Numbered from the stretch's first letter, positions 35,601 through 45,460 are shown. The stretch is 64,000 nt of DNA from Enterococcus rotai (GCF_001465345.1 NZ_CP013655.1:1786673-1850672); one strand, 5' to 3'. Notes: generated by a model from the letters alone, not told the origin. Numbers and translations are program-made.

Positions 35601-37790
35601 GGACTAGAAATCATCAAGCAAGACGACACGAAAAAACGATTAGCCGGGGCAAAATACACAGTGAAGAACGCCGCTGGAGCCCAAGTAGGAAGTGGACAAA
35701 CCAATGTGAATGGTGTGTATACATTGGGGAATTTACCGACAGGTAAATACACAGTAACGGAAACGGCAGCGCCAACAGGACACGTAGCGGCGCCAGTAGA
35801 AGGAAATAATCGAACTGTAGATGTGGTGAGAAATCAAACGGCAAGTCTGACGTTTACAAACAATCGCCAAGGGCGAATCAAGATCAAGAAGGTAGACAAA
35901 GAAAGTAAAGCAGTCTTGTCAGGAGCGGAGTACCGAGTAACGGATAGTCAGAATAAGGTTGTAATATCGAGCATCAAGACCGGAACTGATGGAACGGTAA
36001 CGACGAGCTATTTACCAGCAGGAAAGTATAAGGTACAAGAAAGTGCAGCACCGGCAAACTATGACCTAGCGAATCCTTCAAGTGTAGAAGTGACGGTGAA
36101 GATGGGAGAAACGACGCCAGAGGTGTTGTTTGAGAACCAACGTCAAAAAGGTGGACTAGAAATCATCAAGCAAGACGACACGAAAAAACGATTAGCCGGG
36201 GCAAAATACACAGTGAAGAATGCCGCTGGAGCCCAAGTGGGAAGTGGACAAACCAATGCGAATGGTGTGTATACATTGGGAAATTTACCGACAGGTAAAT
36301 ACACAGTAACGGAAACGGCAGCGCCAACAGGACACGTATTACCAGCAGGAAAGTATAAGGTACAAGAAAGTGCAGCACCGGCAAACTATGACCTAGCGAA
36401 TCCTTCAAGTGTAGAAGTGACGGTGGAAATGGGTGGAACAACGCTAGTATTGTTTGAGAACCAACGTCAAAAAGGCGGCCTAGAAATCATCAAGCAGGAC
36501 GACACGAAAAAACGATTAGCCGGGGCAAAATACACAGTGAAGAACGCCGCTGGAGCCCAAGTAGGAAGTGGTCAGACAGATGCGAATGGTGTGTATACAT
36601 TGGGAAATTTACCGACAGGTAAATACACGGTAACGGAAACGGCAGCCCCCGCAGGCCATGAAATAAATCCAGTAGAAGGAAACAATCGATCAATTGACGT
36701 AGTCAAAGGTCAAACAGCGAACCTAACGTTCACCAATAATAGGCAAGGGCTAATTCTTATCAAGAAATTTGACAAAGACAGCAAGGAAGTACTCGCAGGA
36801 GCAGAGTTTAGAGTCCTAAACAGTGCGGGGAAAGAAGTGATAACGAAGCTAAAAACTGGAAATGATGGACGAGTGACGACAGGCTTCTTAACGGCGGGAG
36901 AATATACAGTAGAAGAAACAGCGTCGCCAGTGAATTATGAGCTATCGGTACCCAAGAGTAAGAAAGTGACCGTGAAACCGTGGGAAACGGTACCGGTAGA
37001 ATTTGAAAATGAACGTCAAAAAGGCGGACTAGAAATCATCAAACAAGACGAAGAGAAAAAAGATAGAAAACTGTCAGGAGCTATTTTTGATATAGCAAGT
37101 GACAATAAAGGTCAAAATATCCTGTATAAAAATCAAAAAACGGATGGATCAGGAAAAATATCTATTCCAGCTATTGCAACGGGTACGTATTATATCAGAG
37201 AAACAGCTCCACCACCTGGTTATCAGATAATCGAAAAAGGTTGGATACCAGTAGCTGTAGTTCACGGAAAAACAACCACATATCAAGTTGAGAACAGGCC
37301 TACTCGGTTGCATTTACGACAAGTCGTACTAAATCAGAATGACGCTTTAGTAGTTCCTAGCACAGGTTATTTCAAACTGGAGCAATTCGCAGGTTCTAAC
37401 ACAGTCAATACGTACCAATTCGTTACTGGTTCGACTGTGAAGAATAAACCAGCAGAGATTACAAAAGGATTGTTTACAACAGTAAGGATTTCCGTTGGCA
37501 TAGATAAACTTCGGATTATTGATTTAGTACCTGAATATTATATGTATCGTGGGGCCATTGCAACAGCAACTGATACTGATTTAGAAGAAAAACATTCTTT
37601 TGATCATACTTCTGAGATAGTAAAAGCTGATCCTGTTGTAGATTATAGTAAATCAAGTGAATATTGGGTAACTGTTTTTGTTGAACCGAAAATGGGAACA
37701 ACTTCTAATGGTGAAAAAGAAAAAGAGCCTCGACCGTATAGTTGGGACTATAAAACAAATGAACTAGGTCGTTTGACTCAAGTGAAGTAG
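32640..37790 (+). CDS. giant SpaA/Cna_B-repeat surface protein, 1716 aa
   Basis: Signal anchor MKNKWVKIIAVVGFFLGSLG..., acidic linker, then a unique N-terminal domain (about 75-330). Isopeptide-forming fimbrial/DUF11-type modules follow (about 335-800, e.g. FTDKLPAGVTLTSW, IEDKLPAGIVAK). From about 803 comes a tandem of SpaA prealbumin-like domains in two alternating types: A (IIKQDDTKKRLAGAKYTV..TVTETAAP) and B (IKKVDKESKAVLSGAEYRV..KVQESAAPANY). Lys and Glu positions for intramolecular isopeptide bonds are visible. The last ~150 residues form an unrecognised beta-rich domain ending LGRLTQVK. There is no LPxTG, membrane anchor, WxL or LysM at the C-terminus, so retention must differ from typical pilins. 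Sits in the SipW operon. Confidence 0.85.
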   Translation: MKNKWVKIIAVVGFFLGSLGIVLLLKNTSNIKAEEQNITINEQIENSEEEEKLSELVDETEQFTEEEQDFFSELRKDNRMYGQSYAIGGVLIPPGNRVISGGLGDYNTWIPSEYNLSIKFTPETKVEGWGGVIATEAPNQKVMQVPANKQGALGLWYRNIGMYNGELVDIKVTFDSYTLNLGAGSQPFGVLRFFEKEMTQDIFGIYDIKETFSFYKSGTLTPISVKGALTFGDIDYAEELVFPNFDASNWHKTYVHHQNQLGYGMTGNELRFVGGGKDAQKENTPQAFATGIFQGSSVTIKYEDKPRNVVTKWPTGNGGQGYTFILMTTNARPFEAPLIKKQVSDSNETKVVTNTLVSKEEGFTYTFETRIPKERKEWWYNSFQITDKLPNGIETNGSIVVKDSVRNENLTSQFTSNVDANNNLTVKAINTKQANFYDKVLEVTVPVKLNAKVNLNSYPVIDGFAQITNKATVMTQTFDNIQRNEVSNTVTTKVPFDPPKPTIQKKVRNITTGETVYQKNTKAKFDDIVEYEIVLRNESTNVNMANLRDAVFTDKLPAGVTLTSWSINDEAKPNSAWIENKLINYNYAVGKSHERNKTYVIKIQARIGQANDGTVRRNESSVNGSNFNGAAPTSSADVVIVKPTLKISKVVNKASVENGEEFNYTITMENITRDTALYSSMIIEDKLPAGIVAKAGTTTYSLNGEASKKVVDNLVWNASRTILNTKGLPDSASKSPIISQTKGKLVISFTAIADATTVGKPDLVNTVTGNGKYDLNKANLVEKGKPFNPIKATATLSVTQATGDLQIIKQDDTKKRLAGAKYTVKNAAGAQVGSGQTNANGVYTLGNLPTGKYTVTETAAPTGHVAAPVEGNNRTVDVVRNQTASLTFTNNRQGRIKIKKVDKESKAVLSGAEYRVTDSQNKVVISSIKTGTDGTVTTSYLPAGKYKVQESAAPANYDLANPSSVEVTVKMGETTPEVLFENQRQKGGLEIIKQDDTKKRLAGAKYTVKNAAGAQVGSGQTNVNGVYTLGNLPTGKYTVTETAAPTGHVAAPVEGNNRTVDVVRNQTASLTFTNNRQGRIKIKKVDKESKAVLSGAEYRVTDSQNKVVISSIKTGTDGTVTTSYLPAGKYKVQESAAPANYDLANPSSVEVTVKMGETTPEVLFENQRQKGGLEIIKQDDTKKRLAGAKYTVKNAAGAQVGSGQTNANGVYTLGNLPTGKYTVTETAAPTGHVLPAGKYKVQESAAPANYDLANPSSVEVTVEMGGTTLVLFENQRQKGGLEIIKQDDTKKRLAGAKYTVKNAAGAQVGSGQTDANGVYTLGNLPTGKYTVTETAAPAGHEINPVEGNNRSIDVVKGQTANLTFTNNRQGLILIKKFDKDSKEVLAGAEFRVLNSAGKEVITKLKTGNDGRVTTGFLTAGEYTVEETASPVNYELSVPKSKKVTVKPWETVPVEFENERQKGGLEIIKQDEEKKDRKLSGAIFDIASDNKGQNILYKNQKTDGSGKISIPAIATGTYYIRETAPPPGYQIIEKGWIPVAVVHGKTTTYQVENRPTRLHLRQVVLNQNDALVVPSTGYFKLEQFAGSNTVNTYQFVTGSTVKNKPAEITKGLFTTVRISVGIDKLRIIDLVPEYYMYRGAIATATDTDLEEKHSFDHTSEIVKADPVVDYSKSSEYWVTVFVEPKMGTTSNGEKEKEPRPYSWDYKTNELGRLTQVK
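35050..36477 (+). repeat. near-identical 552-bp coding repeats, third copy with a 228-bp in-frame deletion
   Basis: Copies at about 35050-35601, 35602-36153 and 36154-36477, the last only 324 bp. The first two differ at a handful of positions. In the third, GACACGTA of the A-type domain joins directly to TTACCAGCAGG of the B-type domain (junction near 36337), removing 76 codons in frame and making an A/B hybrid domain. A fourth, more diverged copy follows from 36478. Signs of recent duplication, homogenisation and deletion. Confidence 0.9.
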
Positions 37791-37802
37791 GAGGAAATGT
37801 AA

Positions 37803-38369
37803 ATGAAAAAGAAACTTATTGGATTGGCAATTCTTGGATGTTGCCTATTGTTAGCTGGATGTAACTCAAAAAATGAGAGTGAATCGAAGGAAAAAAAAAC
37901 GGATCAAGGAAAAGTTGCAAAAAAAGAAGTATCTGAAAATAATTATGCCTCAGCAGACAATTCATTTGCTGTAAATAATGAAAACTTTATCAGCCCAGAC
38001 TTTGAAGCAAAGCTGACAGGATCAAGTGTTGTTAGTGGAGACGATAATGCAAAGTACCTTGTAGTTTTTTATACCTTTACTAATAAAACAAATGTCTTTA
38101 AATCAGGACAAGAGGTATTTGAAAAGTATTTGCAAGCTAACCAAGCATCAAATAAAGATGAGATGGAAACGTTATTTATAGATCATCCAGAACTTAGTGA
38201 ACAGATTAAAAAACTTTCAGATGAATCTACAAAAGAACAAGAGCAAGGGAAAGCAATTCCTATGGCTACAGTTTATAAAACAATTTCAGATAAAGACTTA
38301 AGATTAGATTTTTTAGATGCTGAAGGATCAACAATAGTATCAAAAAATTATTTGATTAAACTAGATTAG
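37803..38369 (+). CDS. DUF5067-type lipoprotein, 188 aa
   Basis: Lipobox LLAGC (Cys20), then a Lys/Glu/Ser-rich spacer and one beta-rich domain (about 60-188: FISPDFEAKLTGSSVVSGDDNAKYLVVFYTFTNKT), as in the DUF5067/DUF4352-like immunoglobulin-fold lipoproteins of Firmicutes. It starts 12 bases after the giant SpaA protein with AGGAGG as RBS and ends before a bidirectional terminator, so it is the last gene of the SipW operon. It may assist assembly at the membrane. Confidence 0.75.
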   Translation: MKKKLIGLAILGCCLLLAGCNSKNESESKEKKTDQGKVAKKEVSENNYASADNSFAVNNENFISPDFEAKLTGSSVVSGDDNAKYLVVFYTFTNKTNVFKSGQEVFEKYLQANQASNKDEMETLFIDHPELSEQIKKLSDESTKEQEQGKAIPMATVYKTISDKDLRLDFLDAEGSTIVSKNYLIKLD

Positions 38370-38431
38370 TTCCACTATTTAATAAAGAGTATTTACTAGA
38401 GAAGTAAAAAATAAAATCGGTTAAATAGAAT

Positions 38432-38496
38432 AAAAAAAGACCTATAGCTAAATTCTACTCATACGAATGACAGAATTTAGTGGTAGGTCTTTTTTT
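38432..38496. terminator. bidirectional terminator between SipW operon and aminotransferase
   Basis: AAAAAAAGACCTA...AAATTCT pairs with AGAATTTAGTGGTAGGTCTTTTTTT; A-run on the left, T-run on the right. Confidence 0.88.
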
Positions 38497-39657
38497 CTAG
38501 TTTGTTTGAAAGCTCATTTTCTCAATTCGATCAAATGCTTCTTTCAATATAGTTATGTCTTGAGTTGCTGCTAAACGCACATAACTATCCCCAGTTGTTT
38601 CGCCAAAAGCTTTTCCTGGGATCATCAATACATTTGTTTCTTTTAAGACTCTTTCAACAAAGGGGACAGACGTTAAACCAGTTTTTGAAATGTTAATGAA
38701 CGCATACATACTGCCCTTGACTGGATGTAATGAGAGAAACGGAATAGACGAAATTCGTTGTTCCAGATATTCTAGACGCTCTTTAAAAATGGTTACAACT
38801 GCTGGAGTCAGTGTTTCAGCATGATTTAATGCGTAAATACCAGCTTGTTGAGAAGGGCTAGGTGCTGAGTAGGTTATACTTTCATTGATCACCTTCGCAG
38901 CGTCGTTGATATAATCGGGAGCAATCATATACCCAATACGCCAACCAGTCATCGCGAAGGCTTTTGAGAAACTGCTAAATGTAATCGTATTGTCAGGAGC
39001 AAATGTTGCCATTGGGACGAAATCATCATAAAAACAAAACGCTTCATAGACTTCATCTGAAAGAATATAAAAATCATGTTTGATCGCCAATTCAGCAATC
39101 GCTTTAAATGTTTCAGGAGAAAAAACGGCTCCAGTAGGATTGTTTGGTGAATTGATAATAATTGCTTTTGTTTTATCTGTGATGGCAGCTTTCAAAACAT
39201 CAATATTGATTTGAAAACCATCCTCTTCATAAGTTGGAATAAATACTGGTTTACCACCAGCAAAAATTACTTGATCTTTGTAGGGTGAAAAATAAGGTTC
39301 ATGAATAATGACTTCATCTTCAGGATCTAACAATACTTGTAACGTTAAATACATGCCATGTAAAGCACCAACAGTTGCTCGAACTTGATCAGGTTTAAAA
39401 GATAAACCATATTGTTTTCGATAAAAGGCAATAACAGTATCAATAAATTCCTGACTACCGCCAGAAGCGGTATATTTTGTGTGCCCATTTTTCACATCTG
39501 TAAAAGCGGCATCAATAATTCGTTCATCTGTAATCAAATCGGGATCTCCGATCGACAGGTCCAATAAATCAGGTACTTGTTTTGCTAAAGTGGCAATATC
39601 CATTAAGATATTTTCAGCAGGTTGTTGATGTTTCTTTGCAATGTTTAGTCGATCCAT
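38497..39657 (-). CDS. PLP-dependent aminotransferase, class I/II
   Basis: 386 residues, fold type I. NSPNNPTGAVFS (substrate and cofactor contacts), ILSDEVYEAF and SFSKAFAMTGWRIGYM with the PLP-binding Lys. C-terminal Arg in YVRLAAT binds the substrate carboxylate. Closest by pattern to PatA/AspC-like aromatic or N-acetyl-diaminopimelate aminotransferases; substrate not certain. RBS GGAGG before the ATG on the minus strand. It follows the amino-acid ABC transporter operon in the same direction, with an inverted repeat between. Confidence 0.88.
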   Translation of the reverse strand: MDRLNIAKKHQQPAENILMDIATLAKQVPDLLDLSIGDPDLITDERIIDAAFTDVKNGHTKYTASGGSQEFIDTVIAFYRKQYGLSFKPDQVRATVGALHGMYLTLQVLLDPEDEVIIHEPYFSPYKDQVIFAGGKPVFIPTYEEDGFQINIDVLKAAITDKTKAIIINSPNNPTGAVFSPETFKAIAELAIKHDFYILSDEVYEAFCFYDDFVPMATFAPDNTITFSSFSKAFAMTGWRIGYMIAPDYINDAAKVINESITYSAPSPSQQAGIYALNHAETLTPAVVTIFKERLEYLEQRISSIPFLSLHPVKGSMYAFINISKTGLTSVPFVERVLKETNVLMIPGKAFGETTGDSYVRLAATQDITILKEAFDRIEKMSFQTN

Positions 39658-39708
39658 TTTGTTACCTCCAATTACTTGTTGCTTAACTTCATTCTATACT
39701 ATTTTTTT

Positions 39709-39748
39709 AAGAGGGCAAAGTAAGTTTTTCTACTTACTTTGCCCTCTT
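39709..39748. terminator. 16-bp inverted repeat between transporter operon and aminotransferase
   Basis: AAGAGGGCAAAGTAAG (39709-39724) pairs perfectly with CTTACTTTGCCCTCTT (39733-39748). Read on the minus strand it is followed by an A-run, not a T-run, so it may be an attenuator or mRNA-stability stem separating glnQ from the aminotransferase. Confidence 0.5.
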
Positions 39749-39755
39749 GTAGTTT

Positions 39756-40478
39756 TTACAACACTTTTCTTAAAAAATCTTGTGTTCTAGGATTTTTCGG
39801 TTGACCGAAAATTTCTTCTGGGGTGCCTTCTTCTTGTATGATTCCAGCGTCCATGAAAATCACACGATCGGCAACTTCACGGGCGAAGCCCATTTCATGT
39901 GTAACGACCACCATGGTCATTCCCTCAACGGCCAAAGCTTTCATAACGGCTAAAACTTCACCAACCATTTCTGGATCTAGTGCAGAAGTTGGCTCATCAA
40001 ACAGCATTACATCAGGATTCATCGCTAGTGCTCGAGCGATGGCTACCCGTTGTTGCTGTCCGCCAGATAAACTAGAAGGATAGCTAGTCGCTTTGTCTTT
40101 CAAACCGACTTGTTCCAATAAAGTTAGAGCCTTTTCTTTAGCTGCTTCTGGGGTTTCCTTTTTGACTTTGATAGGGCTGATTGTCAAATTATCTAAAACT
40201 GTCTTATGAGGAAACAGATTGAAATTTTGAAATACCATGCCCATTTTTTGACGAAGCGCATCAATGTCAGTATCTTTATCTAATAAATTTTTACCTTCAA
40301 ATTCAATGCTTCCAGCTGTTGGTTGTTCCAATAAGTTTAAACAACGTAAGAAAGTACTCTTTCCACTACCAGAAGGGCCGATAATCACGACAACCTCCCC
40401 AGCATTTACATCTAAATCAATCCCTTTTAAGACTTCATTTTTTCCAAAGGTTTTGTGCAAGTTTTTAATATTAATCAC
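39756..40478 (-). CDS. glnQ: amino-acid ABC transporter ATP-binding protein (GlnQ-type)
   Basis: 240 residues. Walker [11 protein letters not shown]-loop VFQNFNLFP, signature [15 protein letters not shown], Walker [20 protein letters not shown], switch His in VVTHEMGFA. Energises import by the fused binding protein-permease encoded upstream; the two genes overlap by 8 bases. The polar amino-acid class (glutamine, glutamate or arginine) is clear; exact substrate is not. Confidence 0.94.
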   Translation of the reverse strand: MINIKNLHKTFGKNEVLKGIDLDVNAGEVVVIIGPSGSGKSTFLRCLNLLEQPTAGSIEFEGKNLLDKDTDIDALRQKMGMVFQNFNLFPHKTVLDNLTISPIKVKKETPEAAKEKALTLLEQVGLKDKATSYPSSLSGGQQQRVAIARALAMNPDVMLFDEPTSALDPEMVGEVLAVMKALAVEGMTMVVVTHEMGFAREVADRVIFMDAGIIQEEGTPEEIFGQPKNPRTQDFLRKVL

Positions 40479-41934
40479 TAGTATTCATTCTCCTTTCAGC
40501 AACACCTAGTAGGCGAGAAATGGTAAAGGTTAAAACAAAGTAAATCAATGATACCACTAGATAAGGTAAGAACGGTTTAAAGCTGGCACCTTGAACATTG
40601 CCGGCTTGGAAAATCAATTCTGAAACCCCGATAACAGAAACCACAGAAGACTCTTTAATGACTGTTACAAATTCATTTCCTAGTGCAGGTAAGATATTTT
40701 TGATTGCTTGCGGTAAAATAATGTAGCGCATGGCTTGTGGTTGATTCATGCCCAGAGAACGAGCTGCTTCTAATTGTCCTTTATTAACAGCGTTGATTCC
40801 AGCACGAACGATTTCAGCAACATAAGCACCACTATTTAATGCAAGAGCGATACAACCAGCAGCGATTTTTGATAAATCAAGACCCAATACGCCTGTACCA
40901 AAATAAACAATAAAGATTTGGACTAATAAAGGTGTTCCACGAACATATTCAATGTAGCAGATCGCAATACCACGTAAAATTTTGGATTTAGAAAGCTTCA
41001 TTAAGGCGAGTAAACCACCTAGTATGGCACCAAATAATACACCCATAAAGGCTAAGAAAATCGTATAGCCCGCACCACTGATATAAAATTTACCGTATTT
41101 ACCAAGGAAGCTTTGATCATCTGTAAACATCAATTTACCTGCTTCTTTTTTATAACCATCTAATAAATTATTGTCATTGATCGTTTTGATCGAAGCGTTG
41201 ACTTTTTGCTCTAAAACAGGAGCATTTTTAGGAATGGCTACCGCTGCATCTTTTTGTCCTTGTTCGAACGTAACATCAGCGAAAGTTAAGGCTTTATCAC
41301 GATCGACATAAGCTTCAGCAACTGGACCTTCTAAAACTGCAGCATCAACTTTTTTATTTTTTAAGTTCATAATGATGTCGGGTACTTTTTGTAAAGAGGT
41401 TGGAATCGAACCGACTAATTCTGTTTTTGCCAGCTCTTCTTGAGTGGTTTGCTTTTGAACACCAACTTTTACCCCGTCAAAATCTTTTGTTGATTGGAAT
41501 AGATCTTTGTCGTCTTTTCTAACCACAACTTTTTGCTGAACGGTCATATACGGTGTTGAAAAATTAACTTCTTGGAGACGTTCAGGAGTGGGTGCCATGC
41601 CTGAAATAATTAAATCGATTTTACCAGTTTTTAATGCACCTAATAATGCATCAAAACCCAGTTCTTCAATTTTTAATTTGACACCTAGATCATCTGCGAT
41701 TTTTTGTGCGATTGAGATGTCAAAACCAACGACTTGGTCTTTACCATCAACATCTGCATGGAATTCATACGGTGCATAGTCAGCAGATAGTCCAACGATC
41801 AATTCACCACGTTTCATGACGCTGTCGTAGACCGGATCTTTCTCTTCGGCTAGAGCGGTTGTTACTGGTAGAAAAGTGAGTAATACCAGCAATATGGGAA
41901 TAATAATGGCTAAGGTTTTTTTACATAGTTTCAT
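40471..41934 (-). CDS. glnP: fused amino-acid-binding protein and ABC permease (GlnP-type)
   Basis: 487 residues in two parts. A signal peptide (ends TTALA, about 28) and a family 3 solute-binding domain (about 35-265: [47 protein letters not shown]) come first. The permease domain follows (about 275-480, five helices) with the EAA loop [30 protein letters not shown]. This fusion is typical of lactic-acid bacteria (Lactococcus GlnP). RBS AAGGAG before the ATG. Works with GlnQ downstream. Confidence 0.93.
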   Translation of the reverse strand: MKLCKKTLAIIIPILLVLLTFLPVTTALAEEKDPVYDSVMKRGELIVGLSADYAPYEFHADVDGKDQVVGFDISIAQKIADDLGVKLKIEELGFDALLGALKTGKIDLIISGMAPTPERLQEVNFSTPYMTVQQKVVVRKDDKDLFQSTKDFDGVKVGVQKQTTQEELAKTELVGSIPTSLQKVPDIIMNLKNKKVDAAVLEGPVAEAYVDRDKALTFADVTFEQGQKDAAVAIPKNAPVLEQKVNASIKTINDNNLLDGYKKEAGKLMFTDDQSFLGKYGKFYISGAGYTIFLAFMGVLFGAILGGLLALMKLSKSKILRGIAICYIEYVRGTPLLVQIFIVYFGTGVLGLDLSKIAAGCIALALNSGAYVAEIVRAGINAVNKGQLEAARSLGMNQPQAMRYIILPQAIKNILPALGNEFVTVIKESSVVSVIGVSELIFQAGNVQGASFKPFLPYLVVSLIYFVLTFTISRLLGVAERRMNTSD

Positions 41935-42157
41935 TTGTTCTTCTCCTTTATGATAGAATGATAACGGTCAAGTAAATTCAACTGTTGTGATTTTCAATAA
42001 ATATTCTAAAAATGGTGTATAAATGTATAAAAATTTATTGTTTTTAGATGTGTTTTATCATATCATAGATTAAGGGAAAGGAAAAGTGAATTTTAGCAAG
42101 AAGTTAAAAAATTTCGCTTTTGCATAAAAATAAGTAAAAAATGAAAGGTTGAGACAG

Positions 42158-43246
42158 ATGAATCAATCATTGATCGTTAGAGGAGCGCCACAGGAATATG
42201 AATGCCGTGTTGGTGCTTGGGATGATTTAGAAGAACATTTAAATAGAAGAAAGCTTAAACGTGTTATGATTTTACATGGTCGAGATTCTTGGGAAGCGGC
42301 CAAATCCTATTTTCCTACATTAGTGAATATTGATGCACAATTTGTAGATTATGGTGGAGCCTGTACAGATGAGAAAACAGTCGAATTAAAACAACAATTT
42401 GAACAAGCAGGTTTAGAAGGAATTATCGCAGTTGGTGGCGGGAAAATTGCAGATTTAGGTAAAGCGGTGGCAAACCAATGTAATACACCTATCTTGATTT
42501 TACCTACATTAGCTGCAACATGTGCGGCGTATACACCACTAAGTGTGATCTATAAAACAGATGGTTCTATGGATCGCTATGATGTATTTGCTCAAAGTAA
42601 TGCATTGGTTTTGATCGAACCTAAAGTTATTCTTGATTCACCTATTGAATTGATGATTGCAGGTATTGGTGATACTGTGGCTAAATGGTATGAAGCAGAT
42701 GCGATGATTTCGCAATTAGCGGTACAGCCAATCGAAATCCAGGTTTCTGCTTTTGCAGCCAAAAAATGTCGAGATGTTTTACTGGCTGACAGTCAAGAGG
42801 CGCTTGTTGCTATGAAGCAGAAAAAAATCAATCAAGCTTTTTTAAATGTAGTGGAGACGAATATCTTACTTGGCGGAATGGTTGGTGGCTTTGGTGATGA
42901 TTATGGGCGGACTGCTGGGGCACATTCAATTCATGATGCATTGACGATTTTACCTGAAAGTCACCAACAGCTACATGGTAATAAAGTGGCTTACGGTGTT
43001 TTTGTTCAGTTAGTGATCGAAAATAAATGGTCAGAAATCAAACAACTAATTCCGTTTTATCACAGTCTTGATTTACCAATTTCTTTAAAAGGGATGAATA
43101 TGAATTTATCAGAGGATGATTATCAGCGCATTGCTGAACGTGCTGCTGAGCCGCATGAAACGATTCATTATATGAAAGAAAAGATTACGCCTGAAATTGT
43201 GAAAACAGCAATGATGGAACTTGAAACAGCAATGAGCGATAAATAA
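42158..43246 (+). CDS. GldA-like iron-containing alcohol dehydrogenase family protein
   Basis: ATG 42158 follows AAAGG by nine bases (362 residues); a TTG nine bases earlier would abut the RBS. The Rossmann part has IIAVGGGKIADLGKAVA (NAD binding) and PILILPTLAATCAAYTPLSVIY. The metal region shows AGIGDTVAKWYEADAM (Asp), then AGAHSIHDALT and GNKVAYGVFVQL with His residues expected to bind the metal. The glycerol dehydrogenase/glycerol-1-phosphate dehydrogenase-like branch fits best; substrate uncertain. Divergent from the GlnP operon, with a shared upstream region of about 220 bases. Confidence 0.82.
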   Translation: MNQSLIVRGAPQEYECRVGAWDDLEEHLNRRKLKRVMILHGRDSWEAAKSYFPTLVNIDAQFVDYGGACTDEKTVELKQQFEQAGLEGIIAVGGGKIADLGKAVANQCNTPILILPTLAATCAAYTPLSVIYKTDGSMDRYDVFAQSNALVLIEPKVILDSPIELMIAGIGDTVAKWYEADAMISQLAVQPIEIQVSAFAAKKCRDVLLADSQEALVAMKQKKINQAFLNVVETNILLGGMVGGFGDDYGRTAGAHSIHDALTILPESHQQLHGNKVAYGVFVQLVIENKWSEIKQLIPFYHSLDLPISLKGMNMNLSEDDYQRIAERAAEPHETIHYMKEKITPEIVKTAMMELETAMSDK

Positions 43247-43264
43247 GAGCCGTTTAAAAACCTG

Positions 43265-43297
43265 GGAGCTGGATAATTTTTTATCTAAGCTCCTTTT
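43265..43297 (+). terminator. terminator after the GldA-like gene
   Basis: GGAGCT...GATAA pairs with TTATC...AGCTCC around a T-rich loop, followed by TTTTATT. Confidence 0.7.
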
Positions 43298-43476
43298 ATT
43301 GTAAGTCGCAGCAACTGTCTGCAGAGCTGATGGGAACACAATACTTGGCAAGCGAAGAGAGAGGCGTTTCATTTGTCTAAGGATATCCTAAAGAAAGCCT
43401 GCAAAACCTTGCAAATACGAACAAAAAAAAGTATGATGAGGAAAGTGTAAATTTACAAAAGAAAGTAGGAAAATGA

Positions 43477-44622
<1,146 letters not shown>

Positions 44623-44704
44623 AAAAATGATCAAAAGACTAGTGTTGTACACGAAATTTTGTTACAGTAAACTAGTGATTATAGGATAGAGAGGTGAATA
44701 GATA

Positions 44705-45073
44705 ATGGGCGGAGGACTTTCGTTTATTTTACCATTAATTCTTTTAGCTGGAATGATGTTTTTTATGACACGTTCCCAAAAGAAACAACAAAATGAACGT
44801 CAATCACTTTTAGAAGCAATGAAAGTGGGCGATAATATTGTAACAATCGGTGGATTACATGGCGTGATCTCTGAAATCGACAATGACAAAAAAACTGTAT
44901 TGATCGATTGTGAAGGAATCATCCTTGAATTTGATCGTGCAGCAATCAAAACTGTAAAACCAGGTACTGTGGTTACAAATGACAGTAGCGTTACAGTTGT
45001 TGAGACAGAAGAAACAGTTGTTGAAGAACCAACTGTAACAATAACTTCTGAAAACAACGAAACGAAAGAATAA
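44705..45073 (+). CDS. yajC: preprotein translocase accessory protein YajC
   Basis: 122 residues: one N-terminal membrane helix (SFILPLILLAGMMFFMTR), then SQKKQQNERQSLLEAMKVGDNIVTIGGLHGVISEI, the family signature, and an acidic Val/Glu/Thr-rich tail. YajC associates with SecDF at the Sec translocon. Own candidate promoter region upstream; terminator directly after. Confidence 0.95.
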   Translation: MGGGLSFILPLILLAGMMFFMTRSQKKQQNERQSLLEAMKVGDNIVTIGGLHGVISEIDNDKKTVLIDCEGIILEFDRAAIKTVKPGTVVTNDSSVTVVETEETVVEEPTVTITSENNETKE

Positions 45074-45097
45074 ATTCCAGCTTGCTGGAATTTTTTC
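45072..45097 (+). terminator. terminator after yajC
   Basis: AAATTCCAG (45072-45080) pairs perfectly with CTGGAATTT (45085-45093), loop CTTG, then a T-run. Confidence 0.85.
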
Positions 45098-45155
45098 TTT
45101 CTAAATCTATTTAGGCTTCATACATAGTGTAGGTTTTAGAAAGAGGGCGAGAACC

Positions 45156-45437
45156 ATCGAAAAGTTATCTTGGCACCAAAAATTCTTATTAAAAAAAGAA
45201 TTAAAAATAAAATGCCGTTCTTTTCAGCAGCTTGGTTATTCATCAGTTAACGAGACAGAATTGATGAACTATCTTGTTTCTTATCGTTGGAAAAAGCAAG
45301 CTCCACCATCGATCAAAGCGTGTCGAGAAGACATTTTACATATTGAGCCAAACGAATTTTTTGATTACCAGCAACTAATTGCACAAACAAGTAGTCTGAC
45401 AATCAAGGATTGGCAAGACCTAACGGATCTATTCTAA
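45156..45437 (+). CDS. comN: ComN-like post-transcriptional regulator, probable ATC start
   Basis: The frame encodes about 93 residues (..EKLSWHQKFLLKKELK.., Q-L-G-Y, ..NYLVSYRWKKQ.., ..NEFFDYQQLIAQTSS.., ..WQDLTDLF). This has the size, composition and position (after yajC) of the ComN/Post_transc_reg family, which affects mRNA localisation in B. subtilis. Between the preceding in-frame stop (45102) and the protein-like sequence there is no ATG, GTG or TTG. ATC at 45156 lies eight bases after AAGAGGG, the correct place for a start, so I propose an AUC start. The first standard start codons (TTG then ATG, about 45264-45269) would lose the N-terminal 36 residues. Its stop lies in the loop of a terminator. 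Confidence 0.65.
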   Translation: MEKLSWHQKFLLKKELKIKCRSFQQLGYSSVNETELMNYLVSYRWKKQAPPSIKACREDILHIEPNEFFDYQQLIAQTSSLTIKDWQDLTDLF

Positions 45438-45460
45438 CGGAGAATAGATTCTTTTTTCTT
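45427..45460 (+). terminator. terminator overlapping the comN stop
   Basis: ATCTATTCT (45427-45435) pairs perfectly with AGAATAGAT (45441-45449), then a T-rich run. The first stem strand contains the last codons of comN. Confidence 0.8.

Noticed and set aside
35050-36477. CRISPR-like repeats
   Set aside because: Repeat length is 552 bp, in frame within a coding region, and there are no spacers.
35062-36693. Several minus-strand open frames with repeated near-identical proteins across the SpaA region
   Set aside because: They are the antisense of the DNA repeats, have no ribosome sites, and the plus strand encodes a clear domain protein.
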